Assembly (NCBI RefSeq): GCF_018390695.1
Contig: NZ_JAHBGF010000010.1
Span: 248,001-312,000 of the forward strand
Reading direction: 5' to 3'
DNA: 64,000 nucleotides
DNA from: Ancylobacter sonchi
GTDB taxonomy: Bacteria; Pseudomonadota; Alphaproteobacteria; Rhizobiales; Xanthobacteraceae
This document shows positions 37,586 to 45,999 of this stretch, piece after piece. The notes under the pieces were generated by a model. It was not told where the DNA came from and ran no database searches. It saw nothing but the letters and a program-made list of their open reading frames with translations. Position 1 is the first letter of the stretch. Each line of letters begins with the position of its first letter. The position numbers and the translations under genes were made by a program.

Positions 37586-39079
37586 TCAACTCACGAGTTC
37601 GAAGTCGGGCATCTTGAAGGTCTTGCTGTTGAGCGCCTCCGTCGGGCCATAGAACCGCATCGCCGGCAGCGGGCGCTTGCCTCGCGTCGGGATCCAGTTG
37701 GCTTCCATCCCTACGGGTGCGGCGGGGCCGACGAACAGCGTCACGCCGCCATCGGCGTTCTTCTTCATCGTCGGCAGATCGTAGGAAGACAGCGTGGTGC
37801 GGTTCTCGTCCGTATAGATGAAGGCATTGGTCGCCCGGTCATAGACGGTAAGCGCCCAGAATTGCTTGACCGGCATCTCGGCCGGCACGTCCACCTTGTA
37901 GAGCTTGCCGCCCTCCAGACGTCGCCCATCCTTGTCCGCCATCGCCATCAGATACTGCGTGGCGGGCGAGTTGCTGAGCTCCTTGGGCATGTAGGTGCAC
38001 CAGAAGTATTCGGCGGCGCGGTCGATCAGATCGATACGGTCGTCGTAGACCCACGTGAATTTCCGGCTGTCGTCGGCCATCAGTAGCGAGGCGTATTGCC
38101 GGTCGGGCCAGAAGAACCTGTCCCGGGGCATGTTGTCGAACCACTGCTGGAGATAGAACCATGCATCGACGGCAGCCTGCTCCATCGCCCGCTTGGCGGT
38201 CGCGTCGGGGGTGAAGGGCTTTCCCTTCTGGATCCCCAGCGACGTCAGCATACCCATCATCACCTTGTCCTGCTCGCGGACAGGTTCGACGCTCAAGATG
38301 GCATGCATGTCTTCGAAGTGGCGGCCGTCATAGAAGGGAAGGGTCGGATATCGTTCGTTGATCGGGTCCACAAATCGCTGCTGGGGAGGGCTTGCAGCCT
38401 CCGACAGGTAATACATCCGCAGTCGCTTCGCGTAGGCATAGGCGTCGGCCGTGCTCCTGCCGGGCGCGGGGACGGACCTGAAGGCAAATGCGATACGGAA
38501 GTTGGGAGAAGCGACGTGGATATAGCCAGCCGGGACGTCGCCCTTGAAGTCCGGCCCCGTAAACAGCAGCTTGCCGCCCGCTCCTTTGTCGATGCCTGAT
38601 GGCCCGACATCGGCAATGGTGAACTGCCAGGCGTCGACCACTTGGCCGTAGACGCTGCCATCCGGCCCCGCAATCGGCACCTCCAGCACCACCGGGCCGT
38701 TTCGCAAATCGGTGAAAGCGGAAATGTAGGGCGTCGTGCTGTTGGCGGTTATCGCTTCGAGCTTCGGTTTGGCCGGCGCCGAATAGGCGATGATGTCGTT
38801 GTCCTTGAGGCCAAGGTTCTCAAACGCGGCACGGCGGAAACTGTAGATCGCGATGGCCGGCATGTTCCAGAGAACCGCCTCGAAGGCGCGGTGGTATTTG
38901 ATTTGGTAGTCGAAGTCCGTCACCGAGGGCTTGGAGCCCAAAGGAGGCTGACCGCCGAGAGGTTCCTGCCCGTCCTCGGCAATCGCTGGTGAAGGCGTCA
39001 GCGCACTGACGACGTTCGACAGCGACAGCGATGCGAGCGCCCCGGCGGAGGTGGGAACGAGGAATTCGCGGCGGTTCAT
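37586..39079 (-). CDS. DUF1254/DUF1214 domain protein with Tat signal
   Basis: A 497-residue protein whose N-terminus MNRREFLVPTSAGALASLSL carries a twin-arginine motif (RREFL), predicting folded export to the periplasm, with a possible cofactor. It has the DUF1254-type NSTTPYISAFTDLRNGPVVL and the DUF1214-type PVKQFWALTVYDRATNAF and MRFYGPTEAL. AGGAGG-like sequence precedes the ATG at 39079. It is the first gene of the pair and may be transcribed with the Sec-exported paralogue and HXXEE gene downstream. Function unknown. Confidence 0.86.
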   Translation of the reverse strand: MNRREFLVPTSAGALASLSLSNVVSALTPSPAIAEDGQEPLGGQPPLGSKPSVTDFDYQIKYHRAFEAVLWNMPAIAIYSFRRAAFENLGLKDNDIIAYSAPAKPKLEAITANSTTPYISAFTDLRNGPVVLEVPIAGPDGSVYGQVVDAWQFTIADVGPSGIDKGAGGKLLFTGPDFKGDVPAGYIHVASPNFRIAFAFRSVPAPGRSTADAYAYAKRLRMYYLSEAASPPQQRFVDPINERYPTLPFYDGRHFEDMHAILSVEPVREQDKVMMGMLTSLGIQKGKPFTPDATAKRAMEQAAVDAWFYLQQWFDNMPRDRFFWPDRQYASLLMADDSRKFTWVYDDRIDLIDRAAEYFWCTYMPKELSNSPATQYLMAMADKDGRRLEGGKLYKVDVPAEMPVKQFWALTVYDRATNAFIYTDENRTTLSSYDLPTMKKNADGGVTLFVGPAAPVGMEANWIPTRGKRPLPAMRFYGPTEALNSKTFKMPDFELVS

Positions 39080-39269
39080 GTCGATCCTCCAACAGTGTGA
39101 CGACATATACCCCCGACTCCCGGTGCCGCGGCCATGCCTTGCGGCCCGTATAGAACGGGCAATCGGCCTCAGGCGCCACTGCACGAATATGGACGTGCCG
39201 CCACCATCGGCTGCAAGGTCGTCCTTAATCGGGCTGTTGGTGAGGGTCTGATCATCCCTGAGATGAGCG

Positions 39270-39861
39270 GGCCGCTCTCAAGGGCCGGCCGCGTCGGACG
39301 ATCTGCTCGCCCGCGCTTGCGAGGCCTCGCCCCCAAACCGGAGATGGGTGGCGGACTTCACCTGCATTTGGCCATCGAGGGCTGGCTGTACGTTGCCGCC
39401 GTCATCGACCCGTTCTCACGGCGTGTCGTCGGCTGGGCGATGAAGACGGAGATGACGGCACCGCTCGTCGCTGATGCCCTCATCATGGCGATCCGGCGCG
39501 GAGGCAAGCCGGACAGCCGGCTGCACCACCCTGACGGGGGCAGCCAATACACAGACGGGGAGTTTCAACGCCCGATGGCCGACCACGGCATCACCTGTTC
39601 GATGAGCCGGGCCGGCAATGTCTGGGGCAAGGCGCCGATGGAAGGCTTTTTCTCGTTGCTCAAGGCCGAGTGGACAACTCGCAAGGTCCATAGGGCGAGG
39701 GACGATGCCGGGGCCGATGTGCTCGACTATATCGAGCACTCTACGACGGTCGGCGCAGGCACTCGAAGCTGGGCACTCTCAGCCGGGTCGAGTTCGAGGA
39801 ACGAGCTAAATCAGCTCAACCTCGTGTCCGCAGAACCGGCAGCAGGCCACTGATCGGCTAG
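39270..39861 (+). pseudogene. IS3-family transposase (OrfB) remnant
   Basis: The DDE integrase core is recognisable in pieces: PNRRWVADFTCIW in one frame (about 39337-39375), then EGWLYVAAVIDPFSRRVVGW, HHPDGGSQYTD and KAPMEGFFSLLKAEWTTRK in a second, then RRRHSKLGTLSRVEFEERA in a third near 39745-39800. At least two frameshifts are needed to read it through. No terminal inverted repeats or OrfA were found. It is a decayed insertion sequence inside the island. Confidence 0.8.
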
Positions 39862-40007
39862 CCGATTTGTTCGATGATGATGGCGCGGATCTGTTCGCGC
39901 GTCAGTCCGCAGGGTTCGGGTTTCCAGTCAGGGCTGGAGCGAACAACGTTCACTGCGGGGATGGACAGAGAGGCGATAGTGGGTCGGTTGGAAGTCTGGA
40001 TATGCAT
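39858..40007 (-). CDS. Possible 49-residue small protein
   Basis: An ATG at 40007 opens 49 codons ending at 39858: MHIQTSNRPTIASLSIPAVN, then DWKPEPCGLTREQIRAIIIE. The composition looks protein-like, unlike the shadows around it, and the C-terminal CGLTREQIRAI pattern resembles small hypothetical proteins of related bacteria. AAGGAC lies close upstream. It overlaps the last bases of the transposase remnant. It could be a chance frame, so confidence is modest. Confidence 0.4.
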   Translation of the reverse strand: MHIQTSNRPTIASLSIPAVNVVRSSPDWKPEPCGLTREQIRAIIIEQIG

Positions 40008-40401
40008 GGGTCCTTGGTGCCGCACCGATGAACAGGGGCGGCTGACGCTTGTGCGTCGATTTGAGTGAATGAGCCCGCAGGCTGTCGCCGGGGCAGGGTC
40101 GCTTCAGGCGACGGTGGCTTACCTATCGGGATAATGCGGTCCCAATATGGCGCCGTAGGAGTGCGGGCGGCGAGGGCGAGCCATGGCGTGGGTCCTGGGA
40201 AACGAGATCACCGTATTTCCGCTGTTCGCGCTTCCAGCGCCGATGGCGGCGCTGTTGGGCTTGCCGGTCGTCGGCGGCGCGGCGGCATTCCTTCTCCTCG
40301 GCTTTTCGAGCGGGTCGCCACCATCGGCGTCTGGCTTGCGGGCGCGGGACGAGGCGAGCGGGCATCTTGATTTTCGTCCATATGTCGATTAGCGTGGACA
40401 T
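40008..40401. other. 394-bp region upstream of arsR
   Basis: Apart from the ArsR inverted repeat at its right end, nothing definite is seen. A short plus-strand frame (40183-40392) has a hydrophobic stretch, but it lacks a ribosome binding site and runs into the operator, so I do not call it. Confidence 0.4.
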
Positions 40402-40406
40402 ATGGA
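40377..40406. promoter_or_regulatory. Inverted repeat at the arsR start, probable ArsR operator
   Basis: TCCATATGTC (40377-40386) and GACATATGGA (40397-40406) are perfect inverted repeats separated by ten bases. The right arm contains the arsR ATG at 40402. Placement and size fit an ArsR-family autoregulatory site; binding is inferred. Confidence 0.7.
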
Positions 40407-40770
40407 ATCAGAGCAAGCCATCCTCGCCTTCGCGGCGCTCGCACAGTCGACGCGGCTGGACGTGTTCCGGCTGTTGATCGAACACGAGCCTCATGGGCTG
40501 CCGGCCGGGGAAGTCGCCCGGCGGCTGGCGGTCCCGCACAACACCATGTCCACGCACCTCGCGGTGCTGACGCGGGCGGGGTTGATCGGCGCCGAGCGTC
40601 AAAGCCGGACGATCATCTACCGAGCGAACCTCGACGCGGTGCGGGCGATTGCAGGCTTCCTCGTCAAGGACTGCTGTCGTGGCCGCCCCGAAGTGTGCGA
40701 GCCCCTTGTCTCCGAATTGTCGCCCTGCTGCTCAAAGACATTCGCTGCCAAGGAGGCCGCCGATGACTGA
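40402..40770 (+). CDS. arsR: ArsR-family arsenic-responsive repressor
   Basis: A 122-residue winged-helix repressor that would release DNA on binding As(III). The recognition region is VARRLAVPHNTMSTHLAVL. Cysteines at C91-C92 and C99 (KDCCRGRPEVCEP), with a CC pair at 109-110, match the C-terminal arsenite site described for the Acidithiobacillus-type ArsR rather than the classic CxCxxC of E. coli. No strong ribosome binding site is seen. Its last codons overlap the start of the arsenate reductase gene by 8 bases. Confidence 0.92.
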   Translation: MESEQAILAFAALAQSTRLDVFRLLIEHEPHGLPAGEVARRLAVPHNTMSTHLAVLTRAGLIGAERQSRTIIYRANLDAVRAIAGFLVKDCCRGRPEVCEPLVSELSPCCSKTFAAKEAADD

Positions 40771-41290
40771 ACGCATTTACAACGTCCTCTTCCTCTGCAC
40801 GGGTAATTCGGCGCGTTCGGTACTGGCTGAAAGCATTCTCACGAAGGACGGAGTTGGTCGTTTCCGAGCATTTTCCGCTGGTAGCCAGCCCAAAGGCACC
40901 GTCAATCCCTTCGCTTTGAGGGTGTTGCGGGCCTACGATTATCCTTCGGAGGGCTTTCGGTCGAAGAGCTGGGAAGAGTTCGCCACGTCCGGAGCGCCCA
41001 CCATGGATTTCGTGTTCACCGTCTGCGACAACGCCGCCGGGGAAGCCTGTCCGGTTTGGCCGGGGCAGCCCATGACAGCGCATTGGGGCATTGAAGACCC
41101 CGCTGCGGTGGAAGGGATGGATATCCAGAAGGAAGCCGCCTTCGTCGCCGCCTTCCGTTATCTCAAGAACCGGATTTCCGTCTTTGCGGCGCTGCCCATC
41201 GCAAGCCTCGACCGTATGACGCTTAGCGCCAAGCTGATCGAGATCGGTCAGTTGCAGGGGTCGACCGCACGCCGCCCCAGCGTGGCATGA
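40763..41290 (+). CDS. arsC: Arsenate reductase, low-molecular-weight phosphatase type
   Basis: The 175-residue enzyme reduces As(V) to As(III). It begins MTERIYNVLFLCTGNSARS with the C-x5-R P-loop (CTGNSARS), followed by FTVCDNAAGEACPVWPGQP, with two further cysteines that fit a disulfide relay, and AHWGIEDPA. AGGAGG lies just upstream of the ATG at 40763. It sits second in the ars operon and its stop overlaps the region of the next start. Confidence 0.9.
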   Translation: MTERIYNVLFLCTGNSARSVLAESILTKDGVGRFRAFSAGSQPKGTVNPFALRVLRAYDYPSEGFRSKSWEEFATSGAPTMDFVFTVCDNAAGEACPVWPGQPMTAHWGIEDPAAVEGMDIQKEAAFVAAFRYLKNRISVFAALPIASLDRMTLSAKLIEIGQLQGSTARRPSVA

Positions 41291-41298
41291 GGCGAGCT

Positions 41299-42126
41299 AT
41301 GGACGTCGTCGTCTACCACAACCCCGATTGCGGCACGTCGCGCAACACGCTGGCGCTCATTCGGCATGCCGGCATCGAGCCGCATGTCATCGAATATCTG
41401 AAGACCCCGCCGACCGGCGCCCTGCTGACGCAGCTGGCGCAGCGGGCCGGATGGCCGCTCAGGGACCTCCTGCGCGAGCGCGGAACACCCTTCCAGGAGT
41501 TGGGTCTGGGCAATGCCGGGCTGTCCGACGCGGTGTTGCTGGAGGCGGTCGCCGCCCACCCTATCCTCATCAACCGGCCTTTGGTGGTGTCGCCGCTCGG
41601 GGTGAAGCTGTGCCGCCCCTCCGAGACAGTGCTCGACCTGTTGCCCGTGGCGCCGACCACCGACCTCGACAAGGACGATGGCTCGCCCTTCCTGCGTGAC
41701 GAGCAGGTGGCGTCGACCGATCCGCGCCTGGCCAAGGCGCTGCGTGATGCCGGGTTGCCGACCGACGACCTCCGGGAAAGCGCGGGACGTTTCTTCAGCT
41801 TCCGCACGCTCGGCGGCACGTTGGTCGGCTACGGCGGCTTCGAGGTGCACGGCGATGACGTGCTGCTGCGCTCCATCCTTGTGAAGGAGGAGGCACGAGG
41901 CCGGGGCATCGGGCGCAACATCGCCCTGCTGCTGATGAGCCGGGCCTTCGAGGCCGGCGCCCGGCAGGCATGGCTGCTGACGACCTCCGCCTTGCCGTTC
42001 TTCGAGAGGATCGGCTTCAAGGCGGCGGCGCGGGCCGCGGCGCCGGCCGCGATCGCCGCCACGCCGCAAGCCGCATCCCTATGCCCGGCCTCCGCCCCGC
42101 TGCTCACCCGCCGCATCGCGCTCTGA
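41299..42126 (+). CDS. Fused glutaredoxin-type arsenate reductase and GNAT (ArsN-like) protein
   Basis: A 275-residue two-domain protein. Residues 1-115 are ArsC of the glutaredoxin type: VVVYHNPDCGTSRNTLALI with the catalytic Cys, and ILINRPLVVSPLGVKLCRP with the conserved Arg. Residues about 140-250 are a GNAT acetyltransferase: VLLRSILVKEEARGRGIGRN is the acetyl-CoA-binding stretch and FFERIGF follows. Such fusions resemble ArsC-ArsN2 proteins of ars clusters. The ATG at 41299 has GAGGCG upstream; 41287 is an in-frame alternative. What the GNAT half acetylates is unknown. Confidence 0.87.
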   Translation: MDVVVYHNPDCGTSRNTLALIRHAGIEPHVIEYLKTPPTGALLTQLAQRAGWPLRDLLRERGTPFQELGLGNAGLSDAVLLEAVAAHPILINRPLVVSPLGVKLCRPSETVLDLLPVAPTTDLDKDDGSPFLRDEQVASTDPRLAKALRDAGLPTDDLRESAGRFFSFRTLGGTLVGYGGFEVHGDDVLLRSILVKEEARGRGIGRNIALLLMSRAFEAGARQAWLLTTSALPFFERIGFKAAARAAAPAAIAATPQAASLCPASAPLLTRRIAL

Positions 42127-42132
42127 GACGCC

Positions 42133-43185
42133 ATGTCCACGTTCGAACGCTATCTCACCCTCTGGGTGGCCCTGTGCATCGTGGTCGGTGTCGCGCTGGG
42201 GCACCTGCTGCCGGGCTTCTTTCACGCGGTAGGCGCGGCGGAAATCGCCAGGGTCAACCTGCCGGTGGCGGTGCTCATCTGGCTGATGATCATCCCGATG
42301 CTGCTCAGGATCGACTTCGCGGCCCTGTCGGAAGTTCGCCAGCACTGGCGGGGCATCGGTGTCACGCTGTTCATCAACTGGGCGGTGAAGCCGTTTTCCA
42401 TGGCGGCGCTGGGCTGGCTGTTCGTCGGCTGGCTGTTCCGTCCCTACCTGCCGGCCGACCAGATCGACAGCTATATCGCCGGGTTGATCATCCTCGCCGC
42501 CGCGCCCTGCACCGCCATGGTGTTCGTGTGGTCCAACCTGACGAAGGGCGAGCCGCATTTCACCCTGAGCCAGGTGGCGCTCAACGACGCCATCATGGTG
42601 TTCGCCTTCGCGCCGATCGTCGGCTTCCTGCTGGGGCTCTCCGCCATCACGGTGCCATGGGACACGCTGGTGCTGTCGGTCGTGCTCTATATCGCCGTGC
42701 CGGTGATCATCGCCCAGATGGTGCGGAGGCGGGTGCTGCGTGGTGGAGAACAGGCGCTCACCCGGCTGCTGGCGCGGCTCCAGCCGCTGTCGCTGGTGGC
42801 GCTCCTCGCGACCCTCGTGCTGCTGTTCGGCTTTCAGGGCGAGCAGATCATCGCCCAGCCGATGGTGATTGCCCTGCTGGCGGTCCCGATCCTCATACAG
42901 GTCTACTTCAATGCCGGCCTCGCCTATGTGCTGAACCGCCTCTCGGGCGAGCAGCATTGCGTGGCGGGTCCCTCGGCGCTGATCGGGGCGTCCAATTTCT
43001 TCGAGCTGGCGGTCGCCGCCGCCATCAGCCTGTTCGGCTTCCAATCGGGAGCGGCGCTCGCCACCGTGGTCGGTGTGCTCATCGAGGTGCCGGTGATGCT
43101 CACCGTCGTCTGGATCGTGAACCGCTCCAAGGGCTGGTATGAGGGCGAAGGTCCGCACGCCTCCCGGGTCACCCGCAACCAATGA
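42133..43185 (+). CDS. acr3: ACR3-family arsenite efflux pump
   Basis: The 350-residue membrane transporter has ten predicted helices and exports As(OH)3. The signature APCTAMVFVWSNLTKGEPHF in helix 4 contains the essential cysteine, and VAGPSALIGASNFFELAVA with FGFQSGAALATVVG is also typical. It starts 6 bases after the ArsC-GNAT stop and its own stop overlaps the MFS start by 4 bases (ATGA), so it is translationally coupled. Confidence 0.95.
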   Translation: MSTFERYLTLWVALCIVVGVALGHLLPGFFHAVGAAEIARVNLPVAVLIWLMIIPMLLRIDFAALSEVRQHWRGIGVTLFINWAVKPFSMAALGWLFVGWLFRPYLPADQIDSYIAGLIILAAAPCTAMVFVWSNLTKGEPHFTLSQVALNDAIMVFAFAPIVGFLLGLSAITVPWDTLVLSVVLYIAVPVIIAQMVRRRVLRGGEQALTRLLARLQPLSLVALLATLVLLFGFQGEQIIAQPMVIALLAVPILIQVYFNAGLAYVLNRLSGEQHCVAGPSALIGASNFFELAVAAAISLFGFQSGAALATVVGVLIEVPVMLTVVWIVNRSKGWYEGEGPHASRVTRNQ

Positions 43186-44435
43186 CCGCATCTGACGAGA
43201 TGGCCGCGCCGCGCCCCACCAGCCTGTTCATCACCGGACTGGGCATCGGGCAGATCTGCTCATGGGGCTCGCTCTACTACAGCTTCCCGCTGATCGCGGA
43301 GGCGATGCGCCATGACCTCGGATGGTCGAAGACGGAGCTCTACGGAGCGGCGACGCTCGGGCTGGCGCTGGCGGGGCTGGCGGCCTATCCGGTCGGGACG
43401 GCCATCGACCGGGGCCAAGGGCGCCTCGTGATGACGGCCGGGTCCATGCTGGCGGGCCTGCTCCTGCTGGCATGGTCGCAAATGTCGAGCCTGCCGGCCT
43501 TCTATGTCTGTGTTGCCGGCATCGGGGCGCTTCAGGCGGCCACGCTCTACGAGCCCGCCTTCGCGGTGGTGGCGCGCCGGGCCGGGGCCGCCAATGCCCG
43601 CACGGGGATAACGGCATTGACGCTCTGGGGCGGCTTCGCCTCCACGGTCTTCATTCCGCTGGTTCAGCTGCTCCTCGACCGGATCGGCTGGCGCGACACG
43701 CTGCTGGTGCTGGGCGCGATCAACCTCATCCTGTGCGCCGGCCTTTATGGCGCGGTGATCCGGCCGGCACGGGACCGGCATCCGGGCGAGGAGGCGGGAT
43801 CCTCCGACGCTTCTTGGACACCCAGTTCCGTCGTGCGATGGGTCTTGCGACAGCCGGTCTTCTGGGCACTCGCCGTCGCCTTCACCGCCTATGCCGCCAC
43901 CTTCTCAGCCTTCACCTTCCACCTGTATCCGCTGCTGATGGAGCGCGGTTTCGACAGTTCGGCCGTGGTCGCGGCGATGGCCGTCATCGGCCCCGCGCAG
44001 GTGGCCGGACGGCTGGCCATCTGGATACTGGCGCCGAAAGCCTCGGTTCGGATCATCGGCTGTGGCGTCGTGCTGGTGTTTCCGGTCGCGCTGATGGCGC
44101 TGGAACTGCCGCCGAGCTTCACCGTCATCGCCGCCATGGCCGTGCTCTATGGCGGAGCCAATGGCATCATGACCATCGTGCGCGGGCTTGCCGTTCCCGA
44201 GATGCTGACGCGGCAGGCCTATGGCTCGGTCAACGGCGCGTTGGCGGCGCCGGCATCGATCAGCCGGGCCGTCGCGCCGCTGGGGGCGGCGTTCCTGTGG
44301 ACCGCGAGCGGCTCCTATGAGGCCGTTCTGTACGCCCTCATCGTCGGAACGCTGCTGCTCGCGGCCGGTTTCTGGATCGCCGCCGGCCTGTCGCGCCATC
44401 CCATTGCCCGAACCGCCGGAAGCCCCCATGCCTGA
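43182..44435 (+). CDS. MFS transporter of the ars operon, ArsK-like
   Basis: A 417-residue MFS protein with 12 helices. [17 protein letters not shown] and [12 protein letters not shown] form motif A, and [19 protein letters not shown] lies in the second half. Its position between acr3 and arsH and its sequence type suggest ArsK, an MFS exporter of trivalent arsenicals and antimonite described in Agrobacterium; other arsenical substrates are possible. An incomplete second copy is present at 45251. Confidence 0.8.
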   Translation: MTASDEMAAPRPTSLFITGLGIGQICSWGSLYYSFPLIAEAMRHDLGWSKTELYGAATLGLALAGLAAYPVGTAIDRGQGRLVMTAGSMLAGLLLLAWSQMSSLPAFYVCVAGIGALQAATLYEPAFAVVARRAGAANARTGITALTLWGGFASTVFIPLVQLLLDRIGWRDTLLVLGAINLILCAGLYGAVIRPARDRHPGEEAGSSDASWTPSSVVRWVLRQPVFWALAVAFTAYAATFSAFTFHLYPLLMERGFDSSAVVAAMAVIGPAQVAGRLAIWILAPKASVRIIGCGVVLVFPVALMALELPPSFTVIAAMAVLYGGANGIMTIVRGLAVPEMLTRQAYGSVNGALAAPASISRAVAPLGAAFLWTASGSYEAVLYALIVGTLLLAAGFWIAAGLSRHPIARTAGSPHA

Positions 44436-45171
44436 AGCAGATGACTTTCCCGCTCTCGACATTGATCATCTCGACGTGCCCGACCTTGGCAAGCTCGCGG
44501 GGCGGGAGCCGAGCCAACATCCGCCGCGCATTCTGTTGCTCTACGGGTCGCTGCGGGAACGCTCCTACAGCCGGCTATTGGTTGAGGAGGCAGCTCGCCT
44601 GCTGACCCGCATGGGTGCCGAGACGCGGATATTCGATCCGCGCGGCCTGCCCATGCCGGATCACGTTCCGCCCGATCATCCCAAGGTGCAGGAGCTTCGG
44701 TCGCTGTCGCTCTGGTCCGAGGGGCAGGTGTGGTGCAGCCCGGAGCGACACGGCACCATCACCGGGGTCTTCAAAAGCCAGATCGATTGGCTTCCTCTCG
44801 AATATGGCGGCATCCGCCCGACGCAGGGCCGTACCTTGGCGGTGATGCAGGTCTCCGGCGGCTCTCAATCCTTCAATGCCGTGAACGCGCTGAGAGTGCT
44901 CGGACGATGGATGCGGATGGTGACCATCCCCAACCAGTCGTCAGTCGCGAAGGCGTTTCAGGAGTTTGACGAGGCCGGGCGCATGAAGCCATCGCCCTAT
45001 TATGAGCGGGTGGTGGATGTCATGGAGGAGTTGGTGAAGTTCACCCTGCTGCTGCGGGACAGGACAGACTACTTCACCAGCCGGTATAGCGAGCGGCGGG
45101 ACAAATCACTCAAGGAGCAAGCCCTTATAGCGGCACGTAGTGGAGCCGTCGGGATCGCTTCAGGCGAGTGA
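44428..45171 (+). CDS. arsH: NADPH-dependent FMN reductase ArsH
   Basis: The 247-residue flavodoxin-fold enzyme oxidises trivalent organoarsenicals and is common at the end of ars operons. [20 protein letters not shown] is the FMN phosphate loop; [20 protein letters not shown] and [20 protein letters not shown] are signature blocks. Its ATG overlaps the MFS stop by 8 bases (ATGCCTGA). The C-terminus has a Lys/Arg-rich stretch as in other ArsH proteins. Confidence 0.95.
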   Translation: MPEADDFPALDIDHLDVPDLGKLAGREPSQHPPRILLLYGSLRERSYSRLLVEEAARLLTRMGAETRIFDPRGLPMPDHVPPDHPKVQELRSLSLWSEGQVWCSPERHGTITGVFKSQIDWLPLEYGGIRPTQGRTLAVMQVSGGSQSFNAVNALRVLGRWMRMVTIPNQSSVAKAFQEFDEAGRMKPSPYYERVVDVMEELVKFTLLLRDRTDYFTSRYSERRDKSLKEQALIAARSGAVGIASGE

Positions 45172-45250
45172 CATTCCAGCCCAGCGTCGCCTGCGTTCGG
45201 CTGTGATTCGGTCGTCGAACAACGTCCGTCAGACGGATCTCATTCGCGAA

Positions 45251-45502
45251 CCGGCACGGGACCGGCATCCGGGCGACGAGGTGGGATCCTCCGGCACCTC
45301 ATGGACACCCAGTTCCGTCGTGCGATGGGTCCTGCGACAGCCGGTCTTCTGGGCACTCGCCGTCGCCTTCACCACCTACAGCGCGACGTTTTCCGCTTTC
45401 ACCTTCCACCTGTATCCGCTGCTGCTCGCGGCCGGCTTCTGGATCGCCGCCGGCCTGCCGCGCCATCCCGTCGCCCGAACCGCCGGAAGCCCCCATGCCT
45501 GA
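45251..45502 (+). pseudogene. Internally deleted second copy of the ars MFS gene
   Basis: The first part copies arsK-like codons equivalent to 43764-43937 ([20 protein letters not shown] and [12 protein letters not shown]). It then jumps to the equivalent of 44351-44435 ([21 protein letters not shown]). A 420-bp, in-frame segment is missing, with GCTGCTG at both junctions. The copy differs from the intact gene at scattered bases, so it is not a fresh duplication. It also ends with ATGCCTGAAGC, the start of an arsH, before diverging. No 5' end is present. Confidence 0.85.
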
Positions 45503-45503
45503 A

Positions 45504-45548
45504 GCCGGCGCGCGTGGGCGGGGATATTCCTCGCCCGCGCGCGCCGGC
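45504..45548. terminator. Large hairpin at the island's right edge
   Basis: Two 17-bp arms (45504-45520 and 45532-45548), matching except for one position, enclose the 11-base loop GGGATATTCCT. It lies between the plus-strand ars remnants and the minus-strand YciI gene and could end transcription from both sides, though there is no U-tract. Confidence 0.5.
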
Positions 45549-45554
45549 GAGGGC

Positions 45555-45848
45555 TCACGCCGCGACGGCGCCGTCCTTCACGACCAGCCGGAAGCCCTTC
45601 AGCTCGACCCGCTCGAACAGCCCGGCCTGGCTGTAGGGATCGTCGTTCACCAGCTTTTCCGCCGCCGCCTTGTCAGCCGCCTCATAGACGATGATCGAGC
45701 CGCAGGGCTTGCCCTCGGCGTCCAGCACCGGGCCGGCGAAGACGAGGCTGGCGGCGATCGAGCGCAGATAGTCGAGATGCGCGGGGCGTACCTCCAGGCG
45801 CAGGGGCAGGGCACCGGGGCGGTCGTGGGCGGTCAGGGCGAATTGCAT
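45555..45848 (-). CDS. YciI-like (YCII domain) protein
   Basis: The 97-residue protein has the ferredoxin-like YCII fold: MQFALTAHDRPGALPLRLEV, RPAHLDYLRSIAASL, and VNDDPYSQAGLFERVELKGF with the conserved His and Asp. Members are small dimeric proteins of unclear enzymatic role. It is the first core-like gene after the island. Confidence 0.87.
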   Translation of the reverse strand: MQFALTAHDRPGALPLRLEVRPAHLDYLRSIAASLVFAGPVLDAEGKPCGSIIVYEAADKAAAEKLVNDDPYSQAGLFERVELKGFRLVVKDGAVAA

Positions 45849-45999
45849 GAGGCGACTCCGATCATTGGGGAGGCGACTATAGCGGCAAGCCCCGCCGCCT
45901 CAACGGCGCCGGCTTCGGCGACCGGAACTGGGCATTCTCCGGCGGCCGGACCGGGGCATTCCTCGCCGACGCGCGGCACTACCGGCCGTGCGGCGCGGC

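Noticed and set aside
40183-40392. 69-codon plus-strand frame upstream of arsR
   Set aside because: No ribosome binding site, ends in the operator, and composition of the reverse strand is equally gene-like; no support for expression.
40099-45167. 13-bp direct repeat TCGCTTCAGGCGA at 40099-40111 and 45155-45167 flanking the ars operon
   Set aside because: It looked like a target-site duplication, but the right copy is inside arsH codons, a near-identical 10-mer occurs again near 43530, and 13-bp matches are expected by chance in a 64-kb GC-rich window.
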